From the NCBI GenBank assembly GCA_003952965.2, contig CM025853.1:2448271-2512270 (forward strand): 64,000 nt of DNA, read 5' to 3'. The position numbers and the translations under genes were made by a program. This DNA comes from Morella rubra (taxonomy: Eukaryota > Streptophyta > Magnoliopsida > Fagales > Myricaceae). The notes beneath the pieces were generated by a model that was given only the letters and a program-made list of their open reading frames with translations, did no database searches and was not told where the DNA came from. Position 1 is the stretch's first letter, and each line of letters begins with the position of its first letter. This document shows, one piece after another, positions 1 through 11,765 of this stretch.

Positions 1-2
1 GA

Positions 3-263
3 TATCCTCCCAAATTCCTCTGGGAGGATATCACCGATCTGCGCCTCCGTCCTTGCCGGAAAATTGAGAACCTCGTTCTTTCTTTGAGGTCGGTGTTTAA
101 GGCACAATCGGCCTGGGCTTTACATTGGGTTCCTCGACGTCTCAATCAGCAAGCTCATTTATTAGCTCACAGGGCAGCTCGTTCTTCTATTTCTGGTTTT
201 ATTGCTCCTGCTTGTATCCCGTTTTATATTCTGTCTTGCGACTCTGCTTATCCTGCTGGTTAA
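3..263 (+). pseudogene. 3' end of a LINE (non-LTR retrotransposon): C-terminal RNase H fragment
   Basis: The frame starting at position 3 is open to a stop at 261-263. It contains WVPRRLNQQAHLLAHRAARS, the end of the RNase H domain found in many plant L1-type LINE polyproteins (pattern W-V-P-R-x-x-N-x-x-A-H-x-L-A). A short 3' tail with a run of A (about 291-302) follows the stop. The fragment begins at the window edge, so the rest of the element may lie upstream. It could instead be an RNase H-like fragment carried by another gene, but LINE origin is the usual explanation. No ATG start is expected for an internal fragment. Confidence 0.7.
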
Positions 264-681
264 GCTTTTTTAATGCAGGTTGTTTTTCCAGAAAAAAAAA
301 AAAGAATAAATGATTAGGGTGAGTTTGTAAACTCTAACCAGAGCCCCTTTGACCAAGCCTGGGGGGTTGGAATGAAACTATCTACTTAACACTGCCTTTT
401 TGCTTAGAGTCAGAACTTGACTTGGCATCTCTTGTAGAGACTCTTTTGTGGTTTGATTTAATTTTATCCCTGCTGTGTATCATATTTACTTTGAATGCTT
501 TAAAAAATCCTCTTGCGGGGACACATCGGACGGCTAGCCATCGTGTCGTCAACTATTTATTGAGTGACTAATAGAGTACGATCTAAATAACATAAGAGTA
601 GTAGCCGATTGATTTTTCTTTCAAGAGCGGTTGCAATCAGTGTGTAAGCGTTGTGGTTGATTTAACTAGAGAAAGTGATAG

Positions 682-770
682 TCCTCCCAGATAAATATCC
701 TCTGTTGGGTAAAGGATAATTCACCGATCTAGCGCCTCCGTCCTTTGCTCGGTCCAAAATTAACAGATCG
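682..770 (+). repeat. Degenerate second copy of the LINE RNase H segment
   Basis: The stretch around 715-770 (caccgatct, then gcgcctccgtcctt, then ggtccaaaatt) repeats 33-75 of the window with small insertions. The 5' part (tcctccca, atcctct) also matches positions 4-20. It is no longer open in the coding frame. It looks like a decayed duplicate or a second truncated insertion of the same LINE. Confidence 0.5.
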
Positions 771-1955
771 ATGACTCAAATTTTTGACGATTTTGAGTTC
801 GGTTTCAATAAAATTAGGTCACGTGAGGTCTGAATTTATTTTGTTGTATTTCATTTCTTTATGAGTTGGGCTAAAACAAATCGTGCACTGAGTGGGAGAC
901 TCAAGTCACGCAAGGCAAAAAAAATACAAGATGGCTAGAAAAAATGGAAATTAATGCAAGTGGCATATATATTAAAAAGAATAGAGAGAGGGAAAAGGGG
1001 AGGGGATGTGGGGATTTGTCGTGCCAGACGTTTGCGTGGTCCGATTTATGCCTACGAGTCCAAGTCAAAAGCCATACACTATTCTGCGTGCCGTATGAGT
1101 TAAAATTTCAATCGGCAAGAACCCTGCTTCCTGCACAAGGTAACGGAGCATTTAAGTAGAAAAATAATAAATAAATAAACATTCAAGTGCCCGAGGGAGG
1201 ATTAATTTTAATTTATTTTTTAAGCAAGGTAGGATTAATCGATCAATAAACAAGTTGTCATCTTATTCTTTTAATGATATGTCGATTCCACGTCACCGTC
1301 GTGCATGTGTCGCCGCAACTACCCATTGTCTTGTGGACTCAAAGTTGTATCAGTCTTAATTTGTTAAGCTTTGGTTGCTGTTAAGTGCTTTATTCATACT
1401 GTTAGAATAGGTTTTAATATTGAGATTGTATTGGTGCTGTTGATATTGTTTTCTGTAGCTTAAAAAGGGTGTTTTAGTTTTTAAATACCTATTCATCTAG
1501 GTATATTCTCAGTCTAAACGTAGTTTCAGTTGTCAAGAACCCTGCTGCCTTTTTAAGTAGGAAAAAAAAAATAACCATTCGAGTGTTTATTTTGATTAAT
1601 TGATGAGTTGGTTCTTTTAATGATATTGTGACTATTCCATGTCACCATCGTGCAAACTACCACCTGTCAGTTATGTCTCTCGGACTGGTTTGTGTCGTTT
1701 TGGCCCTACTGGCTTTGATTACGTGTGGCTATGAAACAATAAGTCCAAAGGAAAAAATTGTCATAAACTTATGAAAGGGAAAGCGTGCGTGTCCGAGAGA
1801 ACCTACTATAATGGCATTCACTTTTCCAAACCAGACAATTCTGAAGAGAGTTGGCGCATAATGTTAAGGTCAACGGACCCGAGTGGACAAAACTACTTGC
1901 CCTTGCCGCCCTTCAACCATTTATTGATCGAAAGCGAGATCTGCATTGTAAACTC
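771..1955. other. Intergenic, no gene recognised
   Basis: AT-rich sequence with only short open frames (for example 944-1159) that lack recognisable motifs. No RNA gene or transposon terminus was seen. Confidence 0.5.
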
Positions 1956-1957
1956 GA

Positions 1958-2150
1958 AGTAAAAATTGAGAAAATTAAAGTTTTATTAGGTTTTGTGAAA
2001 AAGTATGAATAAAGTAGAATTTATAAGAGTTTAAAAAATAAGAAGATAAAATTGAATTTTATGAAGTTAAAATGTGAAGATAGAGATGATTTAATGAATT
2101 TTTTAATTTATTGTAATAAATAGATAATTTGATGAAAGAGAGATTTATGC
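1958..2150 (+). repeat. AT-rich dispersed repeat, copy 1
   Basis: The block with ttgagaaaattaaagtttta, ttttgtgaaaaagta, aatttataagagt and gaagatagagatgattt recurs in similar order at about 22290-22480 and 22770-23000, both inside the HKT intron 1 region. It is non-coding and MITE-like in size. No clean terminal inverted repeat could be delimited by eye. Confidence 0.45.
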
Positions 2151-2499
2151 CAGATTTTTTTTTTTTTTGGTAAGTTGCTTCTCCATACAAGTAGACGTGG
2201 GACAATTCCAAATATTCGTCTTTTAAGTTATTGACTGAAATTGGAGTTCCTCGATGTAAATTATGAGCATAGAAAAAATCTAAATCCACAAAATTCATTT
2301 ATAGCAGACATGATATAGGACAATTGTAAATGCATAGTATTTATCTGTGCGTTAACATGATACAACACATAGGATGGTTTGAGCGGCTTTACTTGCAATT
2401 TCTTTGTTTTTTTTTTGTTTTTTTGCTAATTCGGTTTTATGGATTTGACAATTTTTTAACTTGTTTGGTATGTTTCAGTATATATATAATAAAGTTTAA

Positions 2500-3119
2500 C
2501 TTAAAAAAAAAAAAACATGATACAACTCATAAATGTTTAAATGTGTAATAAGTTTTCCTCATCACCAAATCAAGGACATTATTTTTTCTTTCAGTGTAAA
2601 AGGTCTCATTTGCAATATCTTTGTGGATATATATATGCCTCGTATGTTTGGATTTAGTCTTTTAGATTATATCTTCAATTTGGGCTTTCACTAACAATAG
2701 AAGAAGAAAAAAATTATTACGTACACGTTCATGATTGATTTTCTCGGGAATCGGATTTCTTCTATTTATTTTAACTTGTTTGGTCCAGATGTTTTCAGTA
2801 TAAGTATAGTCTTTGTACTGTCAGACTTATTCTTTCGTTTAAAAATTGTTTAGACTTAAAAAAAAAAAACAATGATACAACTCATAAATGTTTAAATGTG
2901 TAATAAGTTTTCCTCATCACCAAATCAAGGACATTATTTTTTCTTTCAGTGTAAAAGGTCTCATTTGCAATATCTTTGTGGATATATATATGCCTCGTAT
3001 GTTTGGATTTAGTCTTTTAGATTATATCTTCAATTTGGGCTTAAGAAAATCACTAACAATAGAAGAAGAAAAAAATTATTACGTACACGTATAAATATAA
3101 TTCATGATTGATTTTCTCG
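2500..3119. repeat. Local direct tandem duplication, two copies about 360 bp apart
   Basis: Copy 1 (about 2500-2746) and copy 2 (about 2855-3119) share an oligo-A tract, then atgatacaactcataaatg and the following 150+ bases almost without mismatch. Copy 2 carries aagaaaa and ataaatataa, which are missing from copy 1. The short open frames inside have no coding signal. Confidence 0.8.
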
Positions 3120-3385
3120 AAATAACTTTAATTAAGCACGTTTTATAAAACATCATAATGTTTTTATCAAAATTTGAGAAGACCATTTCGTTTATCTAAG
3201 AAACAAAAGAAAACAAAGAAAGAAAAGACCAACTATTTATTTGTAGCTACTAGTACGAGAGTAATAGCTTAGTTAATTTGATAATTTAAAAATATGGACA
3301 CCTAAGAGTGAGTATGAGAGCGGCAAGTCTGTAAATCGAACTCTCTGCTTCTAAAATTAATTACACTTTTATAAGATTATGATGA

Positions 3386-6106
3386 CAAATAACAAGAATA
3401 AAAAAAATTACACAACAGAAAAACAAAATGATCAAAAGCTAGTTTAATTTGTCGTGGTGGATGGAGATGCACAAGAATAAGTGATTTTCAAGGTAACAAA
3501 TACGTTCAAAATATAGATGAAAACTTCTGACAGAAATTATAGTGAAACAAAAAAATATATATAGAGGTAAACTTCTAAATTATAGTGCCTTAGCTTTGTG
3601 ACAGCTAATTAATGCACTCTTTCAACAGATCGAAGCCGCGTATATATAGTTCTGAATTATGATAATTAGATCAAAATAAAATTAAAAATCTCTGTAAATT
3701 AAGATTCATGAATTTATCAAAGTACGTAACAAATTATAATGAGACAAAAGCAAGATTAAGAATATTAAAAGGAAAATATTTATATATACCTGCTGGCAAC
3801 CAGCTTAACATGAGGTCCCAGATTAGAAAATATATAACTGCTTATTTAGATTTTCTTTCTTTTTGTTCCCTTAGAAAATGACTATCTTTGTAGGTGTATG
3901 AGGTTTTGTTATTTTATATTTGTTTTAGTTTCTATCTTGATTAATGACCCCTATAAAGGAACAAGTATTTTTTTTTTCTCTCTCGCCTTCGAGGAAACAC
4001 CTTATAACTTGAAGAGAGACAAATTCTATTACATAAATAAAACGTGACACATGTGGTACTGTCACTTCATTGGATAACACGCTTCATTGTCACAATATGG
4101 ATTCACTACAAGAAAATCAGGCAATAGCCACCTACTCTTTCGGTTTCGTCACTAAAAAATAAGGCTTCGATGACCAAATTGTTTTATTGGTCACTAAAGT
4201 TACAGAGTCACTTTATTGGTCACTAAAGGTACAAAGTGAGAGTAACCTTCTTATTCCCATTACTAAAAGGTACAAAGATATTGTTACTAAAACTCAAAAA
4301 TTAAATCCACTTTCGCGGTTTTCATTAAGCTCTAAGGCTTCGTGCTTTCCTCTGCCATTCCTCTGTCAAATTCTTCTCCTTATCAGCCACTCACTATTCT
4401 CTTCTCTTCTCCCCTTTTTATTTCTCTCTCTACCCTCTTTCTTTCTAGTTCATTGTCATTGTCGGTGTGATTTTGTGACCTATCTGTGATTGGAATACGA
4501 AGATTTTCCTTAGTCTCAACTCCGAAGTAATTACTGTCAAAATCCTTGCCCATGTCAGGTATTTACATTGTGCAGTTGTCGTTTTAGGATTTTCTATCAA
4601 GAATACATCTGTAATTATTGAGATCCTGATCGCCTGCAATTCAAGTGACCGAATTGCAGTGTAATTTTGGAGAGAGAGTAAGAGAGAGCGGTGGGTCCTG
4701 ACCGAAACCCACACCTGTCCGGACAAAAGGATATTGTTCAGATATGTATAGATCCCGATCAAAACCCACCACTCTCTCTCACAATGGCACTGCAATTCGA
4801 GAATTGCAGGCGATCGTGGTAGCAAGTATTGTTCTTCTTCCGTACAGAGAAAGGTAATAACCGATTCTTTTGGGTCTAACGGACCCTTCTACTTTAATTG
4901 TGGATCTTACTTTTGTGCTTCCAGAGGATGTATGTCGTGTCCTTGGTTCTGCGTATGTGAACTCTTTGAAAGTGACTTTGAATTTCTCTCTTTTGCATCA
5001 TGTCATCTTGGACTGGCGTTGTCAAAAACTATGACACGGTTTCTGAAAAGCAGGGGCCGTAAAAAGGTATTTCGTGCCTTTTTTTTTTTTTTTTTTTCTT
5101 CTTCTTTTGGTTGGTGAGGTCATGCACGAAAAAACTTTACTAATACTTAATTAACAGGGATCCATTTATTTTCAAAGTTTTACTAAAATAAATGAATTAT
5201 TCAATATTTTACATTATCCCAATCTATATAGATAATATATATTAGATAAGCATGATCCAAACTCTCGATTTTATGATATTAAACCTTTGACTAACCGAAT
5301 TGTAAAATAATTTAAAGTTTTAAAGTATATATTTTCTTAAAAATAAGAAATTATTTATTGGGTAGGTCGACAAAAACCAATTAAAGTCCCACGTTGTTCT
5401 CGAGACTCTATTTCCAACCATTATTGCTTCCTATCTCATTGCAAGTCTTTCAAGTCCATCCTTGACTTTATGAAAATCTTAATTTACTTCTTTTTATAAG
5501 CCATCCTCTCATCTTTAAGTCAAGATAAATAATAATAAATAATATTGAAAAAAATCTTAATTATTTTTATTGGCCTGGAAGGTTAAGTCGAATAGGTAAA
5601 TCCCGAATGGCCTGTTGCAGCACTACAATCCCGCTAGCTTGAAAATGGGTCAAAGCTAAGCACATCCGAAATTCCAAGCCCAATGATTTTCGTTTTGTGG
5701 GTTCAGTTCTAAATGTAACGACAAGCCGCAAGCCCATTTATTTGGTGGGTTTTCCTTTTTGGGCAAGTAATCGAAGAATAACCCAATTAAGAGGAGCTGG
5801 TGAATTCCCATGGCATCTGCCCTATTGCTGACACAATATTTGAACCCAACCATGGGCCACAAGATGGACGAGGCCTGATTACTTTAACTCTCTTTCCTTC
5901 CAAATATATATATATATATAATATTTAGAAGGATATTATAAAACTTATATAATATATATATATTTTTTGAATTAGATTATTTAATTCGGATAGCAAATTA
6001 AAAAAATATGATCTTTTTATTTATCTTATAAATGCGCACAAGATATTGTGAGTACTATCCACTCAAAGAAATTCAAAGAAGAGACAGAGAGATTATGTAT
6101 GTGTTT
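3386..6106 (+). repeat. Left arm of a 5.44-kb near-perfect palindrome
   Basis: This arm is the reverse complement of 6107-8829. The centre is gtgtttaaacac at 6101-6112, so there is essentially no spacer. The outer end is caaataacaagaat at 3386, matching attcttgttatttg ending at 8829. The arms differ at scattered sites: a 7-bp indel near 6051, a homopolymer/TTC difference near 5083-5106, a few bases near 4489, and a short TAA/TAT microsatellite difference near 5530. I estimate identity near 99% by eye. Open frames inside, such as 4187-4489 and 4445-4825, occur in both arms and match no family I recognise. No target-site duplication flanks the structure. Confidence 0.9.
4104..4290 (+). mobile_element. 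CACTA-type transposon terminus, left arm
   Basis: The sequence begins with CACTACAAGAAAA, the typical terminus of plant CACTA (En/Spm) elements. It continues with subterminal repeats of the form TTGGTCACTAAAG at about 4190-4230. The flanking triplet is att at 4101-4103. The matching end at 8111 is followed by aat, which is the mirror image and not a direct 3-bp target duplication. The two ends therefore look like one element end copied by the palindrome. The inner limit of the element is not clear. Confidence 0.7.
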
Positions 6107-8829
6107 AAACACATACATAATCTCTCTGTCTCTTCTTTGAATTTCTTTGAGTGGATAGTAGGTGGGACTCACAATATCTTGTGCGCATTTATAAGATAAA
6201 GAAAAAGATCATATTTTTTTAATTTGCTATCCGAATTAAATAATCTAATTCAAAAAATATATATATATTATATAAGTTTTATAATATCCTTCTAAATATT
6301 ATATATATATATATATTTGGAAGGAAAGAGAGTTAAAGTAATCAGGCCTCGTCCATCTTGTGGCCCATGGTTGGGTTCAAATATTGTGTCAGCAATAGGG
6401 CAGATGCCATGGGAATTCACCAGCTCCTCTTAATTGGGTTATTCTTCGATTACTTGCCCAAAAAAGGAAAACCCACCAAATAAATGGGCTTGCGGCTTGT
6501 CGTTACATTTAGAACTGAACCCACAAAACGAAAATCATTGGGCTTGGAATTTCGGATGTGCTTAGCTTTGACCCATTTTCAAGCTAGCGGGATTGTAGTG
6601 CTGCAACAGGCCATTCGGGATTTACCTATTCGACTTAACCTTCCAGGCCAATAAAAATAATTAAGATTTTTTTCAATATTAGTATTATTATTATCATTAT
6701 CTTGACTTAAAGATGAGAGGATGGCTTATAAAAAGAAGTAAATTAAGATTTTCATAAAGTCAAGGATGGACTTGAAAGACTTGCAATGAGATAGGAAGCA
6801 ATAATGGTTGGAAATAGAGTCTCGAGAACAACGTGGGACTTTAATTGGTTTTTGTCGACCTACCCAATAAATAATTTCTTATTTTTAAGAAAATATATAC
6901 TTTAAAACTTTAAATTATTTTACAATTCGGTTAGTCAAAGGTTTAATATCATAAAATCGAGAGTTTGGATCATGCTTATCTAATATATATTATCTATATA
7001 GATTGGGATAATGTAAAATATTGAATAATTCATTTATTTTAGTAAAACTTTGAAAATAAATGGATCCCTGTTAATTAAGTATTAGTAAAGTTTTTTCGTG
7101 CATGACCTCACCAAAAAAAAAAAAAAAAAAAAAGGCACGAAATACCTTTTTACGGCCCCTGCTTTTCAGAAACCGTGTCATAGTTTTTGACAACGCCAGT
7201 CCAAGATGACATGATGCAAAAGAGAGAAATTCAAAGTCACTTTCAAAGAGTTCACATACGCAGAACCAAGGACACGACATACATCCTCTGGAAGCACAAA
7301 AGTAAGATCCACAATTAAAGTAGAAGGGTCCGTTAGACCCAAAAGAATCGGTTATTACCTTTCTCTGTACGGAAGAAGAACAATACTTGCTACCACGATC
7401 GCCTGCAATTCTCGAATTGCAGTGCCATTGTGAGAGAGAGTGGTGGGTTTTGATCGGGATCTATACATATCTGAACAATATCCTTTTGTCCGGACAGGTG
7501 TGGGTTTCGGTCAGGACCCACCGCTCTCTCTTACTCTCTCTCCAAAATTACACTGCAATTCGGTCACTTGAATTGCAGGCGATCAGGATCTCAATAATTA
7601 CAGATGTATTCTTGATAGAAAATCCTAAAACGACAACTGCACAATGTAAATACCTGACATGGGCAAGGATTTTGACAGTAATTACTTCGGAGTTGAGACT
7701 AAGGAAAATCTTCGTATCGATCCAATCACAGATAGGTCACAAAATCACACCGACAATGACAATGAACTAGAAAGAAAGAGGGTAGAGAGAGAAATAAAAA
7801 GGGGAGAAGAGAAGAGAATAGTGAGTGGCTGATAAGGAGAAGAATTTGACAGAGGAATGGCAGAGGAAAGCACGAAGCCTTAGAGCTTAATGAAAACCGC
7901 GAAAGTGGATTTAATTTTTGAGTTTTAGTAACAATATCTTTGTACCTTTTAGTAATGGGAATAAGAAGGTTACTCTCACTTTGTACCTTTAGTGACCAAT
8001 AAAGTGACTCTGTAACTTTAGTGACCAATAAAACAATTTGGTCATCGAAGCCTTATTTTTTAGTGACGAAACCGAAAGAGTAGGTGGCTATTGCCTGATT
8101 TTCTTGTAGTGAATCCATATTGTGACAATGAAGCGTGTTATCCAATGAAGTGACAGTACCACATGTGTCACGTTTTATTTATGTAATAGAATTTGTCTCT
8201 CTTCAAGTTATAAGGTGTTTCCTCGAAGGCGAGAGAGAAAAAAAAAATACTTGTTCCTTTATAGGGGTCATTAATCAAGATAGAAACTAAAACAAATATA
8301 AAATAACAAAACCTCATACACCTACAAAGATAGTCATTTTCTAAGGGAACAAAAAGAAAGAAAATCTAAATAAGCAGTTATATATTTTCTAATCTGGGAC
8401 CTCATGTTAAGCTGGTTGCCAGCAGGTATATATAAATATTTTCCTTTTAATATTCTTAATCTTGCTTTTGTCTCATTATAATTTGTTACGTACTTTGATA
8501 AATTCATGAATCTTAATTTACAGAGATTTTAATTTTAATTTTGATCTAATTATCATAATTCAGAACTATATATACGCGGCTTCGATCTGTTGAAAGAGTG
8601 CATTAATTAGCTGTCACAAAGCTAAGGCACTATAATTTAGAAGTTTACCTCTATATATATTTTTTTGTTTCACTATAATTTCTGTCAGAAGTTTTCATCT
8701 ATATTTTGAACGTATTTGTTACCTTGAAAATCACTTATTCTTGTGCATCTCCATCCACCACGACAAATTAAACTAGCTTTTGATCATTTTGTTTTTCTGT
8801 TGTGTAATTTTTTTTATTCTTGTTATTTG
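6107..8829 (-). repeat. Right arm of the 5.44-kb palindrome
   Basis: This is the inverted copy of 3386-6106. Corresponding coordinates sum to about 12213-12220 throughout, with offsets from small indels. The mirrored frames (7387-7770, 7726-8028) are not independent genes. Confidence 0.9.
7925..8111 (-). mobile_element. CACTA-type transposon terminus, right arm (mirror copy)
   Basis: It ends ttttcttgtagtg at 8111, the reverse complement of the left-arm terminus, with the same subterminal TTGGTCACTAAAG repeats inverted. It is the palindromic counterpart of 4104-4290. Confidence 0.7.
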
Positions 8830-8946
8830 GTTCTTTTTATTGTTATAATTTCAATTTAATTAGTATATCAACTTACGTATTCGAAAGAACATTCTTTGGA
8901 TAACACTTATAACTTTAACCCATAATTATATATATATATATATTAA

Positions 8947-9301
8947 CAGTGGTGGAACCAGGAATAAATTTGAAGGGAGGCAAACTCCTAAGGAAAAATG
9001 ACAAAATTTTTTTTTACTACGTAATGTAAAAAAGTTTCTTAGAGTTAAAATATTGAAAATTAAGGATTAAAGATATTAAAAATATATTATATTGAAATAC
9101 ACGTATTGTACTATTTGTTGAGACTGAGAGGTGGCAATTGATCCTACGAGTTTTTATCTTCTAAAAACTTTGCAAAATGGCTTTGTTCTCAATAGTTTTA
9201 AAATTTTCTCTCTCGATGTAAACCATCATACTATTATTCATTCAGTTATTTCTTATCTTATTATGCAAGTTAGTCTTCATACCTAACAAAGAGTATTATT
9301 G
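8947..9301 (+). mobile_element. Terminal fragment of a hAT transposon
   Basis: Starts cagtggtggaaccaggaa and continues with high similarity to the left end of the hAT element at 55962-56310. Shared segments include ttttttactacgtaatgtaaaaaa, gagaggtggcaattg and gttctcaatagtt. In the complete copy this segment covers the terminal repeat and the 3' end of the transposase. Here it is truncated near 9300 and non-coding. Confidence 0.75.
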
Positions 9302-9828
9302 TATATAAAGAACTTTTATGTGAAACGCTTAAGAACATGCCTGAGATATTCCAACATAAACTTTGCCTGAATATATATATATATATAGTTCTGAGTGTGT
9401 GCAGTAGGAGAAGGCGAAGCTCTCCTCCTTCCACGCTAGCCTTGGATCACTATTGAAGAAGGTGATAGGATCTTTCGCTATTTCGATGTTCACTTGCATA
9501 GAGTCTGTTAATGTTCAAGCTGGCCTGAACTTGTGGGGTCGGGTTAAAAGTTAGGAGGACTATTTAATTTGTCAGTTTAATTTCTTCTACTATAACATGA
9601 ATATATATATAGGTCTCTAACATAATAAGCAAAGTTTCATTACTTTTTTAATTTTTCTTTTGAATAGTATGTAGTTCTCGTTGGGCATGCAGCAATATTA
9701 TAATTAACGGTAATATTGATTGAAAAAAAAAGCACAAGGAAAAAGGAAATCTGACCTCAGTTTCAGGTACTCCACTTAATTTGCATGCCAAGTCCTACGT
9801 ACGGGTAGCTAGGTTCATTATAAATAAG
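9302..9828. other. Intergenic, no gene recognised
   Basis: Short TA microsatellites at about 9373-9387 and 9601-9611. No coding or transposon signal was seen. Confidence 0.4.
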
Positions 9829-10721
9829 TAGGGGTGAAAACTGACCCTTCGGTTTGGTTTTCAACCCCTACCGTCAACCAAACTGAGGGGTTCGGTTGAT
9901 GAAAAATAGAGATCGACAACTGCATCGAGAGGTCTCTAGACTGGCCGGACCGACAGCAGTCGCCGTCGGTTGGTCCCTATGCACTCAAATGACAGATCGA
10001 AAATCAAAATGAAGAACAAAAAATGAAAAAAACATAACCCAAATTGATAAACAAACAGAAAGCAAAACTCAGCTGTCAACCGCCACCAACAACCAGCAAA
10101 ACTCAGAGCAATCATCCACCAACAACCACCAAAACTTAGTCATCCATAATCAACCTCCAAAAGAGAGAGAGACAGAGACGACGGCGACCATGGGGAGAGG
10201 GGAGGAAATAAATTAGAGAGAGAGAGAGAGCAAAAAAACTTAAATCATAAAGAGAGAGACCAAATCCAGTAGGACCAACATTGATTTCCTCGTTCTTATC
10301 GTAAATGGCATGAGAGAGAGAGAGAGAGAGAGATGTGGGGCGGTGGGAGGTGGGCGGCTTGGGTTTTAATTTTGAGAGAAAAGGGTTGAAGGGTGATCTG
10401 TGAAGAAGGGGGTACAGGGGGCGTCGGGAGAAACATTTGAAAGAAAAGGAATTTTTTGGGGGGTGATGGAAGACGACATCGTCTCCCTCCCCCCACTTAA
10501 TATTAACAATAAAAAAATAAAAAAAAATCCCCCTTATACCCTCGATTCGGTTTGGCCCACAGTTCTTGGTACCCAAAACCATGGGCCAAACCGACCCAAT
10601 CGGTTTTGAAATTTTGGGAACCAACAGCTGAACCGGGCTGGACCCAAACCAACCGACCCATTCGGTTTTGGGCCGGTTTGGGTCGGCCCGGTCAGTTCCG
10701 GCCCAAACGTGTTCGCCTCTA
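9829..10721. mobile_element. hAT-type MITE-like element with imperfect 8-bp target duplication
   Basis: The left end is TAGGGGTGAAAAC and the right end, read inverted, is TAGAGGCGAACACG. These are imperfect terminal repeats of the TA(G)GGGTG type seen in plant hAT-related MITEs. Flanking octamers are taaataag (9821-9828) and tatataag (10722-10729), 7 of 8 identical, the length expected for hAT. The interior has GA microsatellites and many inverted CGGTTTGG/CCGAACC-like motifs near both ends. Long open frames on the minus strand (10136-10732) are low complexity and unlikely to be genes. The element sits about 145 bp upstream of the cyclase relic. Confidence 0.6.
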
Positions 10722-11672
10722 TATATAAGCATATAGCACCATTTGTCTTTGAGAGAAACATTGCAGCTTGAAGTACTATATTTATGGAAATACAGGCTTT
10801 GAGATCATTATATCATTATTTCTTATAATTCTAGGTTTTGGAGGCGTATAAGCTTTACTGAAAGAATGTCGAAGCTAAAGCTTTCTAAAGGCGACGGTAT
10901 GCCTTTAAGAAGAATCGGTTTGAAGCTAAACAAAGTTCTGATCTCTTAATGAGACTTCAGGTTGAACATATAAACTTCTTCTTTGATTGACTTATATATT
11001 GTTCTATGTTTGATTACTTATGCTTGCTTACGAAAGAAAGCATTGAGTCAGTTACTTTTCTGCTCTTCCATTGTTGTACTCTTTTTCTTTTGTCGAATCA
11101 TGAGTGCTAAAGATATTATATTAGCTTTGTGAAAAGTTCTGGACTCTAGACGAGTTTAAGTTCTGCAACAACCAATCTTTCCTGGAACGGAAATCATGCA
11201 ACATGGAAATCCATTCTTTCTCTCCATATAAATCAGACAGAATCTATGGAAATATATATAGAGAGAAAGCAAGGTCTGTTAATGGCATCTCAAGTATACA
11301 CTTCCTACGTAATTTATTCCTAAGGCAGTACTCGTATGGTCTGAACTAATTAACAACGTACGTGATATTCTGAAGAAAAACTACCACAAACTCGTCTACC
11401 GAATTGTCAGACCTATGCCAATGCAAGCTAAAAAGCTGTACACTGAAATATTTTGTTTTCATTTTCATTTATATATATATATCCACCTCTTACGATAGTT
11501 TGTATATAGCTTGCAAAAGATAATATATCCATGCCAGATCAAGCTGCCTGAGGTGAAAGTTAGAAGCGAAGAAGACATAACTGAGGAAGGAGTGGCAACC
11601 GTACTGCGAAGGGCCTTGAGATTCTACTCAACTCTGCAGGCAGAAGATGGATTCTGGCCTGGTGACTATGGC

Positions 11673-11765
11673 GGACCCTTATTCGGTTTTTTGTTGATTT
11701 CTTGTTCCCCCCCCCCCACTTTTTGTTTTGGGAGAAAGGGGGGGGGGGGGGGGGGGGGACCCTTA
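11673..11765 (+). repeat. Poly-C / poly-G tract between 9-bp direct repeats at the broken exon 2 end
   Basis: GGACCCTTA occurs at 11673-11681 (in exon 2) and again at 11757-11765. Between them lie 11 C (11707-11717) and 21 G (11738-11758), able to pair as a hairpin or form G-quadruplexes. The normal end of the exon is missing at exactly this place. Confidence 0.7.

Noticed and set aside
4187..4825. Overlapping open frames of 100 and 126 codons, repeated as 7387-8028
   Set aside because: They recur only because of the palindrome, overlap on opposite strands, and show no known domain.
3386..8829. A Foldback or MULE transposon with giant terminal inverted repeats
   Set aside because: No target-site duplication at the outer ends, no internal unique segment, and a CACTA terminus lies inside each arm.
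10136..10761. 198-codon minus-strand frame with Pro- and Ser-rich sequence
   Set aside because: It lies inside the hAT-type element and is driven by GA/CT microsatellites and the terminal repeat; not a credible gene.
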